64,000 nt of DNA, taken from the NCBI GenBank assembly GCA_021234155.1, contig JAJEKV010000421.1, forward strand, positions 1-64,000, given 5' to 3'. The DNA comes from Isoetes taiwanensis. Lineage: Eukaryota; Streptophyta; Lycopodiopsida; Isoetales; Isoetaceae. Positions within the stretch are counted from its first letter, which is position 1, and every line of letters starts with the position of its first letter. This document shows positions 33,640-44,400 of this stretch, piece after piece. Position numbers and translations under genes: made by a program. The notes under the pieces were generated by a model. That model searched no databases and was not told the origin of the DNA. It saw only the letters and a program-made list of their open reading frames with translations.

Positions 33640-34570
33640 AGATTCATATCTGAGATATGACTTTGGGTGGCATGCATGACCCCAATTTCTGACATTCTTC
33701 TCTGCGCTTTCCCACCTTACGGCCATCTATCATAAAATGGAAGAAGTTTAAGTGGATCTCAAACTCTAATTGCCGCCGAACATGAATAGAGACCTTTCGC
33801 TCTCCGCTCTCGGACTTTTGAGCGGTGATTATCCTCATGAATGTTCAAGTCTATGACAACGGAATGAGTGCCATCATTGTCATCTTGTTCTCACGAGGGA
33901 ATCGGTCGTACTTTCTTTCTTCACGAACATTTCGCCATCTCCTATACTTAAAAGTGACATCTGGCGTTTGCTTCGAATGCAATATCTGAACCGAACCGTA
34001 TCTCGACTTATCCCCGCATTCCAACGATTTGACTCCATCGTGAAGTCGAGCACTCCAACCTTCAAGAAATAGACTATCTAAAAACTATCCACTTAAATTT
34101 GTTGTTGTAAACATCTTCAAGGTCTTCTTAACATTGTCGGCGATCTTGAATAAGGCAATGAACAGATCAACTCCTAAATTTATCTTCACATGCCATGAGA
34201 CTCCTCCTTCTCCTTCAATGCCGTGAACATTTCTGCGACAACTTACTCCGTGCTAATAAGATAGAAGTGGCATCCGGAGGCTATAAATATAAATCCGGAC
34301 AAAATTTGAGCAATGGAAGCTCAATTAGCTTGGATCTTCGTGGAGAGTATTCATACCTCGAACCATATACACCTTTCTCGGCTGCCTTTGGTGTGCTACC
34401 TTGAACAACAAGGAGCCCATATCTTGGTGAAAGCAATGGAATACACTACTTATCGAAGTGTGAAGAGATTGTGTTCTCCACATCAAATATACACAAACTT
34501 GAGAGAATAGGAATGAACTGGATAAGTAATGAACTAATTTAAATATGGATTGCATAGAAGTATACACTCA
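33640..34570 (-). pseudogene. Unrecognised minus-strand protein, interrupted frames
   Basis: Minus-strand segments: about 34470-34330 (LLFKVAHQRQPRKVYMVRGM), about 34190-34090 (KINLGVDLFIALFKIADNVK), 34065-33880 (TMESNRWNAGISRDTVRFRY, SKRQMSLLSIGDGEMFVKKE) and 33838-33644 (SIHVRRQLEFEIHLNFFHFM, KVGKRREECQKLG). The pieces read as one decayed or misassembled protein of perhaps 250 residues. Not recognised. It ends about 90 bp from palindrome array 5, repeating the arrangement of the H3-like frame, whose 3' end also adjoins a family A array. Confidence 0.3.
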
Positions 34571-35209
34571 CAATTTGCTTCTAGCTGTGGGAAAGTTCTG
34601 TAAGCTTGCTTATTTTTTTCTTTTGCCATATCTCTTTGGAGTGTATACATGCCTTACTTGTACAAATATCTCTTTGCACGATCAGCAGAGCCACCAAAGC
34701 CTTCCAGTAATGTGAAACATCATTTCTTACGCATCTTTTGACTCACCATTCACCTCGCATTGCGGGTTGGAGTGTAACAAAGCTCCGTCGACACCCGCGA
34801 AGCTTTCAAAGTCATTTTATTTGTGATAGAGCTTATAGCCATCTAGTCCGCAGAATTCAAATCAGAATGTGGGCGGAATCGAAATACTAGGAGGCTCTGC
34901 GATTTTACCTTGATGAAGCTTTTACGTGGTGAAACTCACTTTGGCGCGGTCGAAGCAGTTCCTTAAGCGCGGGCAATCGATCTTGGCGCAAATTGCATTG
35001 AGGAAAACACTGGCGAGAATTGAGGGCGGGGAGCTAATGGTCATAATTGCCCGCGTGTGCAATCGACCGACACGAAGCTAGAGCCACGGATATTACCCGA
35101 AACTCTGGGGTAGTTGACACCTGGAATGACGAAACCAAGGCTCGGTAAAAAAAACTCAGACAAGCTTCGGCTCCCCATTGGCATGAGCTTTTGCGATGGC
35201 ATCAGTAAG

Positions 35210-35240
35210 GGCCCTTATTTGACCTCAAAAAAACTCTAAT
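35210..35240 (-). repeat. Right terminal inverted repeat of the 18.4 kb unit
   Basis: Exact inverse complement of 16833-16863; followed by GTC. Confidence 0.9.
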
Positions 35241-36880
35241 GTCTAGATTCTCTAGTTCAGACCGGCTTTTTTTTTTTTATGTTGGAGGATTGGGTTCTTG
35301 CTGATTGAGACCATTTTAGTTTAGTCTCAAGTTATGATGATATGGCTACATCAAGGATGCATCAGCGCATTCATATTATGAATCTTAGCATTCATACAAA
35401 TAATCAGATAATTTAGTATTATGTCTCAAATATTTCATAAGCCCCATTTCATAGTGAAGGATATCTCTAACAGAATTGAACCTTATTGTCCACGGAGACA
35501 AAATAGCAAATGGGACCCAAACAACAAAGAGCGGCTGGGCTATTACTGTGCAGAATTAAAAAAAGGGAGACTATACATAGTATACTTCTCTTGTGCCCAC
35601 CGTTATCTTAAATAGAATGGCAACTACAATATGGATGTGAAGTTTTAGATCTCCAAGTTCTTATAGGACATCCAATTGAGTTCAACTTAGAAGCTTTATT
35701 GCAACTTGATCCTTATTTAGATTAATACACAGTTTAATTGTCGCACAATCGAGTTTTTCCTTGTATGAGCCGTAACCTCTATAGGAAGCCTATTATCATG
35801 AGATGCTTAGTATCAAAAGATGGTTACTATAGTATAAAATTGATTTTTAATCTAAATTTTCACTTTAATCTATTTAGAATTAAATTTACATCTAAGATAA
35901 ATAAGGAAGAAATAATTTAAATGATTATGTTTATGTTTTAATAAAAAAAAACTTTATTACTGATTAATTTCCATATATTTTATTTCATCAATAATAAATT
36001 GTTCAATAGCTATTATTAAAACAGTAACTTTATTATTTAAACAATTTCAACCTAAAACTCTTTTTAAAGAATATTTAAAAGTGTTAGAATTTTTAAATTG
36101 TGGATTTCTTTTATAATTGAATTTAAGTTAATCCCTTATCAACCCATCAGATTTTATATAAAAATTATCATGATTGCCAAATTTTAAATTTGTTAAATCA
36201 CTGAAAGTTAAAATTTTATATTTTTGAAATGTTTAATCCTAAATAAATTCAATAGTCTGAAAAGCAATTTCATTCTTTTATATAATTAAAACTTATAAAA
36301 TTTTAACAATCAAGAACAAATAAACAATGCATATATTCTCATAACTTGAAGTGCTATCTATTAAATCTGAATAAGTCCAAGTTTTGTCGAATATATCATA
36401 TACTTGATCTATCAATACACCATTCCAATTGCCTCACAATCATGTTTTTCCTCGTATGAGCCGTAATCTATAAAAAGTCTAATTATCATAAGATGCTCAC
36501 TATAAACTCGAAGGAATCTAGAGTAATCTTTGTAGTACTTTCTTTGAAGGAATCCAATTTGCTTTAAGCAGCCTTGTAGTGCTTCCTAATCCAATTCCTG
36601 AAGGTGATTGTCTCTTAAGGATAATGCACAACATAGGTACGTGCATGAATACTTTGTAAGAAGCCCAATTAGCATGAGCAATTCACATCAAACTCGAAGA
36701 AACACAGCCTGAGATTAGCATTTCTTTATTACACTTCCTTGGAAGGAGATCAATTGGCAGTAGCAGCCTTTGAATGAGGGATTTCGAAGCTTAAATATCT
36801 CCCAACAATCGACGAACAACTTGAATGTATGAATTAAGGTTATTTTAAATTAAACATATAGACATCAAGTCCATATATAA

Positions 36881-36950
36881 TCGCCATCCGAGGGACTTGA
36901 ACCCCTCGACCACAATCTTAAAAGCGCTCTACCAACTGAGCTAGAACGAC
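36881..36950 (-). pseudogene. tRNA-Lys(UUU)-like pseudogene
   Basis: On the minus strand: seven paired acceptor bases (with GU pairs), a D arm TAGCTCAGTTGGTAGAGC matching the A box, an anticodon loop CTTTTAA, and a T arm with GGTTCAAGTCC matching the B box. The 5' side of the anticodon stem (five bases) is missing and the T arm has one extra G, so it is not a normal gene. Confidence 0.65.
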
Positions 36951-37158
36951 AATATGCAAATGAGTAATTAAAGTTTCCCATAATTCTGCTTAGAGCTTAT
37001 ATGATATAAGACCGACAACATGCAAATGAGAGATTAAAAGTTCCCATAATTCTGCTTAGAGCTTATATGATATAAGATAGATTTACTGATAATACTACTA
37101 TGATATAGAATAACAAAGTTTGTGGAATTTATGAACATCAATGAGCATTTTCAGTCCA

Positions 37159-37233
37159 TCGTCATTCGAAGGGCTCAAACTCCCAACTGCAAGATTAGGA
37201 GCCTTGCGTTTTACTAACTCAACTAAGAAGTTA
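37159..37233 (-). pseudogene. Degenerate tRNA-Lys-like sequence
   Basis: Minus strand: CGCAAGGCTCCTAATCTTGC resembles the plant tRNA-Lys(CUU) anticodon arm with a changed loop; the T-arm counterpart GAGTTTGAGCCC and D arm are mutated. Confidence 0.5.
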
Positions 37234-37916
37234 AGTGACATATAGTCAAAGCGAATTTAGCATAATATGCTAATGAAAACACTATTTGTACATATTTTCA
37301 AAGATATGGATCAAGGAGATTACATATAGTACACTTCTCTTGTGACCAACGTTAGCTTAATTAGAGTGGCCACTACAGCACGGATGTGACTTTTTAGATC
37401 TCCAAGTCCTTATAGGGATATCCAATTGAGTTTAACCTAAAAGTACAATTGCAACTTGATCCTTATTTAGATCAATACACAGTTCCAAATGCCTCACAAT
37501 CGCATTTTTCCTTGTATGAGCCGTAATCTATAAGAAGCCTATTATCATGAGACGCTCATTATAGACTCGAAGGAATCTAGAACACACTTTCTAGTACTTT
37601 CTTTGAAAGAATCCAACTTGGCTTAAGTAGCCTTGTAGTGCTTTCTAACCTAATTCCTGAAGGTGATTGTCTCTTCTAATGTACAACATAAGTGCATGTA
37701 TGAGTACTTTATAAGAAGCCCAATTAGCATGAGCAGTTCGCATCGAACTCAAAAAAATCCAACCTGAGATTCTCATTCTTCTTTATACTTCCTTGGAAGG
37801 AGACCAACTTGGCAGTAGTAGCCTTTGAGTGATGGATTCCAACTAACAAACTATAAACAATTTGACTGTGTGTATTAAGGTGCTTTAAATTAAACGAACA
37901 TTAAGTTCATATGTAA

Positions 37917-37970
37917 TCGCCATCCGAGGAACTCGAACCCTCCATTACAAGGTTACTTAGCTAGAAGAAC
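37917..37970 (-). pseudogene. Degenerate copy of the tRNA-Lys(UUU)-like sequence
   Basis: Corresponds to 36881-36950 in the next tandem unit. TCGCCATCCGAGGAACTCGA (plus strand) and CTTAGCTAGAA are kept; the middle is deleted. Confidence 0.5.
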
Positions 37971-38124
37971 AACATTCAGATGAGTAATTAAAATTTCCCA
38001 TAATTTTACTTATAGTTTATGTGATATGAGGCAGAATTAGTGATAATACAACTATGATATTATAACAACAAAGTTTGTGCAATATATGATATCATTGGAT
38101 GATAACATCGATGAATATTTTCAG

Positions 38125-38195
38125 CCCATTGCTAGAATGCTCGAACCCTTGACTAAAAGATTAAGAGTCTTGCGCTCAAACAACAGAACTAAGAT
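38125..38195 (-). pseudogene. tRNA-Lys(CUU)-like pseudogene
   Basis: Minus strand: GCGCAAGACTCTTAATCTTT matches a tRNA-Lys anticodon arm with loop CTCTTAA, followed by AAGGGTTCGAGC (B box). D arm and acceptor are mutated. Partner of 37159-37233 one unit later. Confidence 0.5.
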
Positions 38196-39103
38196 GTTAA
38201 ATAATATAGTGAAAGTGGATTCAGCATAATATACTAATGAAAGCACTATTTGCACATACTTTCAAAGATATGAATGAAGGAGACTACGCATAGTTCACTT
38301 CAACGTTAGCTTAATTAGAGTGGCAACTACAGCATGAATGTGACTTTTTAGATCTTCAAATCCTTATAGGATATCTAATTGAGTTCAAGCTAAAAGCTCT
38401 ACAATTGCAACTATGACATATTTAACAAAATTTGTACTTATTTAAATCTAATAGATATACTTCAAAGATGTTATGATCATCAGATTATACGTATTTTTAA
38501 CTCTTATTGATTTTAATAAACTGTTCAATTCATCATTAGATCAAAAGTATGATGGTTACTATAGTATAAAATTGCTTTCTAATCTAAAATTTCACTTTAA
38601 TCTATTTAGAACTAAATTTACATCTAATTTGAATAAGGAAGAAAAATTTAGATTGACATATTTCAAATGATTATGTTTATATTTTAATAAAAAAGATACT
38701 TTATTACTGATTAATTTCCATGTATTTTATTTCATCAACTATTATTAAAATATTCACTTTATTATTTGATTAATTTCAACCTAAAACTTTTCTTAAAAAA
38801 AATTTAAGTGTAAAAATTTATAATTTGTGAAATTCTCTAATAATAGTTTTTAAGTCAATCCCTTATCAACCCATCAAATTTCATATAGAAATTATCATGA
38901 TTGCAAAATTTTAAATTTACTAAATCAATGAAAGCTAAACTTTTATATTTTTAAAATGTTTAATTCTAAATAGATTCAATAGTTCAAAAAGCAATTAAAT
39001 TTTTTGATAAATTATAGTTTTAATTTAAAGATAAACTTATATAATTAAAACTTATGAAAATTTTAACAATCAAGAAGAATTAAACAATACGTATATTTCT
39101 ATG

Positions 39104-39393
39104 AGTCTGAGCCTTGGGTAAGATTTCCCTTCTTTGTTGATGTTACTGATATGTGTTGTTCAGATGTTATGTTAGCTATCCTACGAGGTGGATATGTATT
39201 TTATATGATGCCATCTGCGTATATTTTCATGCGCTTTAGCCGCGGGTAGATCTAGGGGAGACGGGACGAACCTATTCTTCCCCATCAGGTTCTTGCCCAC
39301 TATCGAGAACTTGGTGATGGGTAGATGGTCACGTCTTAACAGTTATGCGCTGATAGGAGGGATGAGCAGGGGCCGTCACAATGGTATCAGAGC
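39104..39393 (+). mobile_element. LTR 3' end and primer-binding site of an LTR retrotransposon
   Basis: TGGTATCAGAGC at 39382-39393 is the standard plant primer-binding site complementary to initiator tRNA-Met. It is directly preceded by GGGCCGTCACAA, a typical LTR end. The LTR would lie upstream, its 5' border not defined. No gag-pol follows, so this is a truncated remnant. Confidence 0.7.
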
Positions 39394-39839
39394 AATGACC
39401 TTGGTTGGCCAAGATCAAGCACTGGCCATTTCCTAGTAGTACTAACAGCATAGATATTTAGTCTTGGAGTTGAAATTCCAAGCAAGAGCCTCGAATAATG
39501 GGAGAATTGTTTTTCCCCATCATAGCAGTTAGCTAGAAATAGGTAATAATTAGCAGCTTGAATTCTAATAGAATCTAAAAAATGTTTTTTTTTTTTTTTT
39601 TTTTTTTTTGGCATTAGGGATGCAACTACTCATGCAGTGTGCCGGCACACTTTTGAAAATTCTAGAATGCCTTCTGGCGCACACCGTGTGTAGTGGACTA
39701 TAGTTGACCAAGAGCGATAGCTCTAAAGTGTAAGATAATAGGTTAAGTAAACTTAAAATCTGAAATTGTGCCAGGAAGACCTATTAGAATAGTACAAAGT
39801 AATAGGAAATAATAAATTAAGGGACAAAAAGTGAGCCTA

Positions 39840-40010
39840 GCACCCGCCTAAGAATCTCAGTCAGCCTCCTGGCGCACGCCGTGAGTAGTTGATCATTGAC
39901 CTTTGATCGTTGACTTTTTAGGCACCCAAACTATGAATCTCGGTCGACCTCGGAGGCGCGCCATGAGTAGTTGATCATTGACCTTTGATCGTTGACTTTT
40001 TTAAGTCAAA
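39840..40010. repeat. Tandem duplication ~85-90 bp
   Basis: The phrase GAGTAGTTGATCATTGACCT plus TTGATCGTTGACTTTTT occurs at about 39881 and again at about 39965, each preceded by GAATCTC(A/G)GTC and GGCGCRCGCC. Confidence 0.8.
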
Positions 40011-40136
40011 ATATTTTTGTGTAATTGAGGAATTTGAATCCCTAACCTCTTGGCAAAAAGTCTACAACCTTACCAATATGGTAAAAGCACTTTTTTTATT
40101 TTTGTCTTTTATGTAGTGTATGTGATAGTTCTTTTT

Positions 40137-40853
40137 GGGAAATTTACTAAAATAACCCTAATTGTTGACTTATTTCCCAAAAAGCCCTTCGTATTTTTGA
40201 AATTCCCAAAATGCCCTTAATTCTTAAGTATTTCCCTAAATAGCCCTTTGTAATTTAAAAATCATTAGAGATAAGCCTATTATTCCAATACTGGAAATTA
40301 TCGAAGCTAACTAATTTAATGCTTTTACAGAAACCATATTGAAGAAGAAGCTTTGTGGGCATCTCGTGGAGAAGCTGCTTCATACCCATCCAGGTTACTT
40401 ATAGAGCTCATTTTGCTCTTGATATGTTGGAGCTATTTATCCTCCAAATATTCAACTTCTTGAAAATAATGAAATGCTGCCTCTGCAACATGTCATCATC
40501 CTGACAGACCTAAAAGAAAACGGGATAAGACATAAGATAGGGATAGAAAGCATGTGTACAAGTGCACACGTTGTGGTAATGTCGGACAAAATGAACGTAG
40601 AACTTACAGAATTTCTGCAACTACGTTCATAATGATTTTCTGAAATTTATTTTCCATCTTATTGTCTCTATAAGAAACACTTCCTCTGTAAAAAATGATC
40701 CTCTATGTAAATACGTGCTTTTTGGTGATTTTTTGGATACAAAGGGCTATTTGAGAAAAGACTTAAGAATTAAAGGCATTTTGAGAATTTCAAAAATACA
40801 AAGAGCTTTTTGGGAATTAAGTGAACAATTAAGGTTATTTTGGTAAATTTCCC
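40137..40853. mobile_element. Mutator-derived element with 116 bp inverted ends
   Basis: Inverted repeats of about 116 bp (40137-40252 and 40738-40853, beginning GGGAAATTTACTAAAATAAC) enclose 485 bp. The interior encodes, at about 40500-40600 plus strand, RPKRKR then KCTRCGNVGQNER, the C-terminal basic motif and CCHC knuckle typical of MULE transposases, with the last Cys/His region disturbed. Long inverted ends and this knuckle both point to a Mutator-like element with most of its transposase deleted. Target duplication not resolved. Confidence 0.7.
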
Positions 40854-40886
40854 TTTTTTAAATGACGGAGAGACTACTGACAATTA

Positions 40887-41195
40887 GGCCTAGATTCCAC
40901 TCCGATGGAAGATTAGAGGTGGATAAACCTGAGAGCTCCACGGCAGCAAGAAATTCTGATTTTGGCATTCCACTATAGTCCCAAAATTTCCGATGTGGCA
41001 CCCAAAATTAGTGATTTAACTCGGGACAAGTTCCCCAGCTAGCTTTTGTTACCACCTTCAAGAATCAGTCCCACAAGCAGATCATAGTGTTCTTAGGAAG
41101 CTTGCCGAAGGTGTAGTGGAATCGTGAGTCTGGAATTTAGCATAGAAGTTAGAATAAAAAAGAAAAAGTGACATTCTCGCAGTGGGATCGGGGCC
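40887..41195. mobile_element. PIF/Harbinger-type MITE (309 bp)
   Basis: Ends GGCCTAGATTCCACT... and ...AGTGGGATCGGGGCC are imperfect inverse complements, flanked by TTA at 40884-40886 and 41196-41198. Confidence 0.7.
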
Positions 41196-41204
41196 TTAAT
41201 TTAA

Positions 41205-41911
41205 GGCCCAGATTCCACTAACCCTACTTATTTTTGGATCTGTGTGGCAAGAACTATTTAGGCAAACAAAAAAATGGCTTATCTACCATCATGTACATTC
41301 CATTGCAATCCTCAGGCGCCGTGATTCTAAGCTTTGTTCATCAAAAATGTCAAATTTTCCTGAAACTTAGGGCAAGATTCATTGTCTGTTATTGTTGTAA
41401 TAACTCACTCCGTCGGAAACTTCCACCCTAAATTACCGCAATGGAATCGCAAGAAGGGTGTTAATTGATTATTTGTGGCTCCCCGATTCGTCATTTATGT
41501 TCGACGGCACATTGGAATCACGGGCCTAAGGGTGAGATTCGCATCATGACGGCGGTTTTTACATTTTCAAACGGGCGCACGCCTAAAAAAAATGGAACCG
41601 CCCTTGCTTGATTCCAATGTAAAAATTATCTATTGGCTGAATTGACGTCGTGGAGCAAAATCGAATCGGTGATGAAGAGTGCCTCATCAAAGATCTAGGC
41701 CCGGTAATTTCTTCCCACCTAATATTAAGGGTCCATCCCTGACAGTTATCCGACAAATTCTGGCTTCCCCAGCCTCTCTCCAATGCTCCACATCATCTCT
41801 CCAAACCTAAACTACCGCTGCTTGTGGAATCAGAGCGCAACTCCGGAAGTCTGTGATCATTCAATTTGATTGGCTTGCTGCTAAAAGCCGGGCGCTAGTG
41901 GAATCTGGGCC
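41205..41911. mobile_element. PIF/Harbinger-type MITE(s), same family, possibly two joined copies
   Basis: Starts GGCCCAGATTCCACTA after TAA (41202-41204) and ends TAGTGGAATCTGGGCC before TAA (41912-41914). An internal end ATTGGAATCACGGGCC followed by TAA at 41526-41529 shows that 41205-41526 could be a separate copy. No transposase. A further degenerate end is near 41975-41995. Confidence 0.7.
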
Positions 41912-42035
41912 TAAGTTTTAGCAATTTGCTGACATGGATAATTAGCTAATGTGGCAATTTTTGTTTTTCAAATTTAGTGGAATCGAGCCGCCCTAAAATG
42001 GTTAAAGAATGCGATAATTTTGCAGTGGCTGCCTT

Positions 42036-42053
42036 TTTTAGGGTTTGAAGATT
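42036..42053 (+). promoter_or_regulatory. Telo-box-like motif before EAPP
   Basis: TAGGGTTT at 42038-42045, the complement of the AAACCCTA telo-box common in promoters and leaders of plant housekeeping genes, 9 bp before the start codon. Function inferred from family knowledge. Confidence 0.4.
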
Positions 42054-42908
42054 ATGGAGTCCGGCGATGGAGCGAAGGCCCCTGTAGCGGCTTCACCATG
42101 CTCCTCGTCTTCGTCTGGTAATATAACTGGTTGCAGTAATCGTGTGTAGGAGCCGTATGGTGAGTCACAGTTTTATTTGTAGATGCTGATGAGAAGCTGA
42201 AGTTGGACGAACCAGAGTATTATGATGCCTCAATTGATGACAAAGACCAGCATTGGGCTGATTTCCAACGCCAAGGTCGTAAATCCGATGCTGTTTTGAG
42301 CTGCCCGGCATGCTTTACTACGCTTTGTCTTGATTGCCAACGGTAATGTATAAACATCTAATTTACAGTAGAAAAAAGATTCTGTTTTTTCAAAGCCGTC
42401 TAACATTTCATGATCGATATTAAACCTGCTTTGTGTTTGGGAATCATAGGCTGGTTTATCAGAAGCTGTAATTAGCAAAGGGCATTTAGAGCTTGGTTTT
42501 GTTTAAACCAAAATAGAGAAACTATAACCTCCTATGGTGAAGGTTCGTTAAAAAGCTGTAGGAAGACCGAGCAATACACCTTGTAATTCTGTCATATGTA
42601 TTAGGAAGCCATGCTTATGATGAAATTTCACAGACGCTGATGATGCAAAATGCAGGCATGAGGTATATGTTACGCAGTACAGAGCTATGTTTGTAAGAAA
42701 CTGCAGGATAAAGGAAAATGTTAAGGTTCAATTTCCGTTGCAGACCAATAGAAAGCGGAAATCGCGAAGTGCTCAACATGCTGAACATGTGTATAATGAT
42801 GAAGAAGCATATAATCCAGTGTCCTGTTCCGTTTGCGATACTGAAGTGGCTGTTATAGACAAAGATGAAGTATATCATTTTTTTAACATCATACCTAGTT
42901 ATTCTTGA
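42054..42908 (+). CDS. EAPP: E2F-associated phosphoprotein (EAPP) homologue, three exons
   Basis: Homologue of EAPP, a small nuclear protein that in animals binds E2F and affects its targets; the plant role is not known to me. Exons 42054-42117, 42183-42342 and 42656-42908 join in phase to a 158-residue protein. Exon 2 has the acidic part DEPEYYDASIDDKDQHW and the zinc-binding-like SCPACFTTLCLDCQR (two CxxC pairs). Exon 3 continues HEVYVTQYRAMFVRNC, then a basic linker, SCSVCDTEVAVIDKDEVYHF and FFNIIPSYS at the end, the conserved C-terminus of the family. Human EAPP is longer (about 285 aa) because of its N-terminal part. No frame errors. The leader starts just after a MITE cluster, so the promoter is partly transposon-derived. 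Confidence 0.9.
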
Positions 42909-44400
42909 GTCCATTGTACATATAGTCTGCTGAAATAGAAAGGGCAATGTTGTCTTGTACATTGTTGAAAAACTCGGTCTATTTTACCTTGTGATTGGTT
43001 ATGGCCAATCTTCAAAAGTACGTTACATTGCAATAGGACGGATCAATCAGAATGGTATATGATCAAAACATGGATACATGTTCTGAAATCTTTTTGCTGC
43101 AAGCTTTTGAACAGGTGGGACTTTTATAAAAACATAATCTATTTCTTTTATGATGGGATCTGTTGTTGGGGTTGACCATTGAATAAGGCTACTTAGATAT
43201 CTTGAGGAATCTTGTTGCAGGAATATATTGACAGTGAGGTGTGCTTTAGTGCCTGGGTCGGAAGAATATCATCAACGCATCCATCCATGATGGCACAATG
43301 GAAAGTTCCGACTGGATATAGTAGAGGAAAAAGGACCTTCCTGTACTAGGACGATAATTTATAAACATCATAGCATACGTTCCATAGACCTTTTGTTTAT
43401 GTTCAACCGGAAATAAAAGACCTCATGGTGGGAACAAAAGCTCAGTCAAGTACAAATCATCAAATTCAAATAAGGAATACAATTACCCAACGTAGGCCAC
43501 TAACCTTATTCGGAATTTGGTGAATAAGAGTATTGACAAACGCCAACGGCTCGGCATTTCGTGAATAAGAGTATTGACAAACGCCAGCAGCTCTAAATTT
43601 GAGAAATAATAGTTACTGCCAATCTTAACAATAGAGAACTGTTAACGTGTTGATATTGCATAGTTCTTATTATTGCATCTAAAAGCTGCAAGGAAGAGAG
43701 GGAAGCAAAGACTAGGATTAGTGGTGCGAAAAAGTGGATGAACAGCCAATGATACAGATTGATACTAGGCACACTGAGAATAGAATAGAATAGATTTTTT
43801 AACATCGACGAAGATCAAGAGGCCATGGGACCCATATGGCCTAGCACAACTATTACTGTAGGATTAAAAAACCCCTGCCTCGAAAAAAAAGCCATGTGTA
43901 TCGAATTGGAGAGCAATAACATTATTGTATGCTATAGAGGGATGCAACTTGAATACTAGCTGCAACTTGGCGATGATAAACTCCAAGAAGTACATGGTGA
44001 CTTTGGTCCATCAATTTTTGGGCAAACGAGATATGCTTAATCCAATGCCTATCGAGCTAATGCTCATTGAGTTGGGCACCTATTTTAATTTGAAGCCATA
44101 GAGAAAGTTGCTAGCAACACACATCAAGACATCCTCTTCTATTTCTAGAACAAGGGAGATACATTTTATTTGCATATTTACCAAAATGCCCTCTTTTTTT
44201 CTTTTTTCTTTTTTCTGAAGGATGATAGGCTTTATTAACCACTCTCAAACAATACATGATACAATGCAAAGACATGAATAAAAACCGAGTGGATAAATAG
44301 ACCCAACTGAGCAAAGGTACCCATCTAAACATGATAACATAATGTAAGAAAAATTACGTTCTTCTTACAAAGAGAAGAATAATACACATATACCTTCAAT
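42909..44400. other. Intergenic, no gene seen
   Basis: EAPP 3' flank then AT-rich sequence. A ~46 bp direct duplication (GTGAATAAGAGTATTGACAA ACGCC) lies at 43523-43590. Pyrimidine-rich run at 44190-44215. Confidence 0.35.

Larger units (their letters stand above)
16833..35240. mobile_element. 18.4 kb DNA-transposon-like unit with 31 bp terminal inverted repeats
   Basis: A 31 bp sequence beginning ATTAGAGTTTTTTTG at 16833-16863 recurs as its exact inverse complement at 35210-35240. The same three bases GTC adjoin both ends (16830-16832 and 35241-35243), consistent with a 3 bp target duplication. Inside are transposase-like remnants near the left end, two palindrome families that I see nowhere else in the window, several unrecognised mostly minus-strand coding segments, an H3-like frame, a CHLM fragment, a LINE insertion and purine-rich tracts. 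Superfamily unassigned: CACTA elements also make 3 bp duplications and have subterminal repeats, but the ends are not CACTA and no TNP2-type transposase is seen. Chance for a 31 bp perfect inverted match is negligible; that the two copies bound one mobile unit is inference. Confidence 0.7.
35244..39103. repeat. AT-rich array of ~1 kb tandem units with tRNA-Lys-like sequences
   Basis: The phrase CACAATC...TTTTTCCTTGTATGAGCCGTAA with its flanks occurs at about 35745, 36435 and 37497, and related upstream phrases (GATCTYCAAGTCCTTATAGG) at about 35648, 37398 and 38352. Two kinds of tRNA-like sequence recur at ~1 kb spacing (36881 and 37917; 37159 and 38125). A ~530 bp segment beginning GATGGTTACTATAGTATAAA is found at 35819-36345 and again at 38551-39103. 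No gene is supported; the short frames over the duplicated segment are repeat translations. Confidence 0.8.

Noticed and set aside
16833-35240. Assignment of the 18.4 kb unit to the CACTA superfamily
   Set aside because: The 3 bp duplication and subterminal repeats fit, but the ends start ATTAG (or CATTAG), not CACTA, and the transposase blocks do not look like TNP2. Left unassigned.
36881-36950. Functional tRNA-Lys(UUU) gene
   Set aside because: The 5' half of the anticodon stem is deleted and the T arm has an extra base.
43593-43805. Small minus-strand hydrophobic frame
   Set aside because: No conserved features, adjacent to duplicated sequence, no start context; chance frame in AT-rich DNA.
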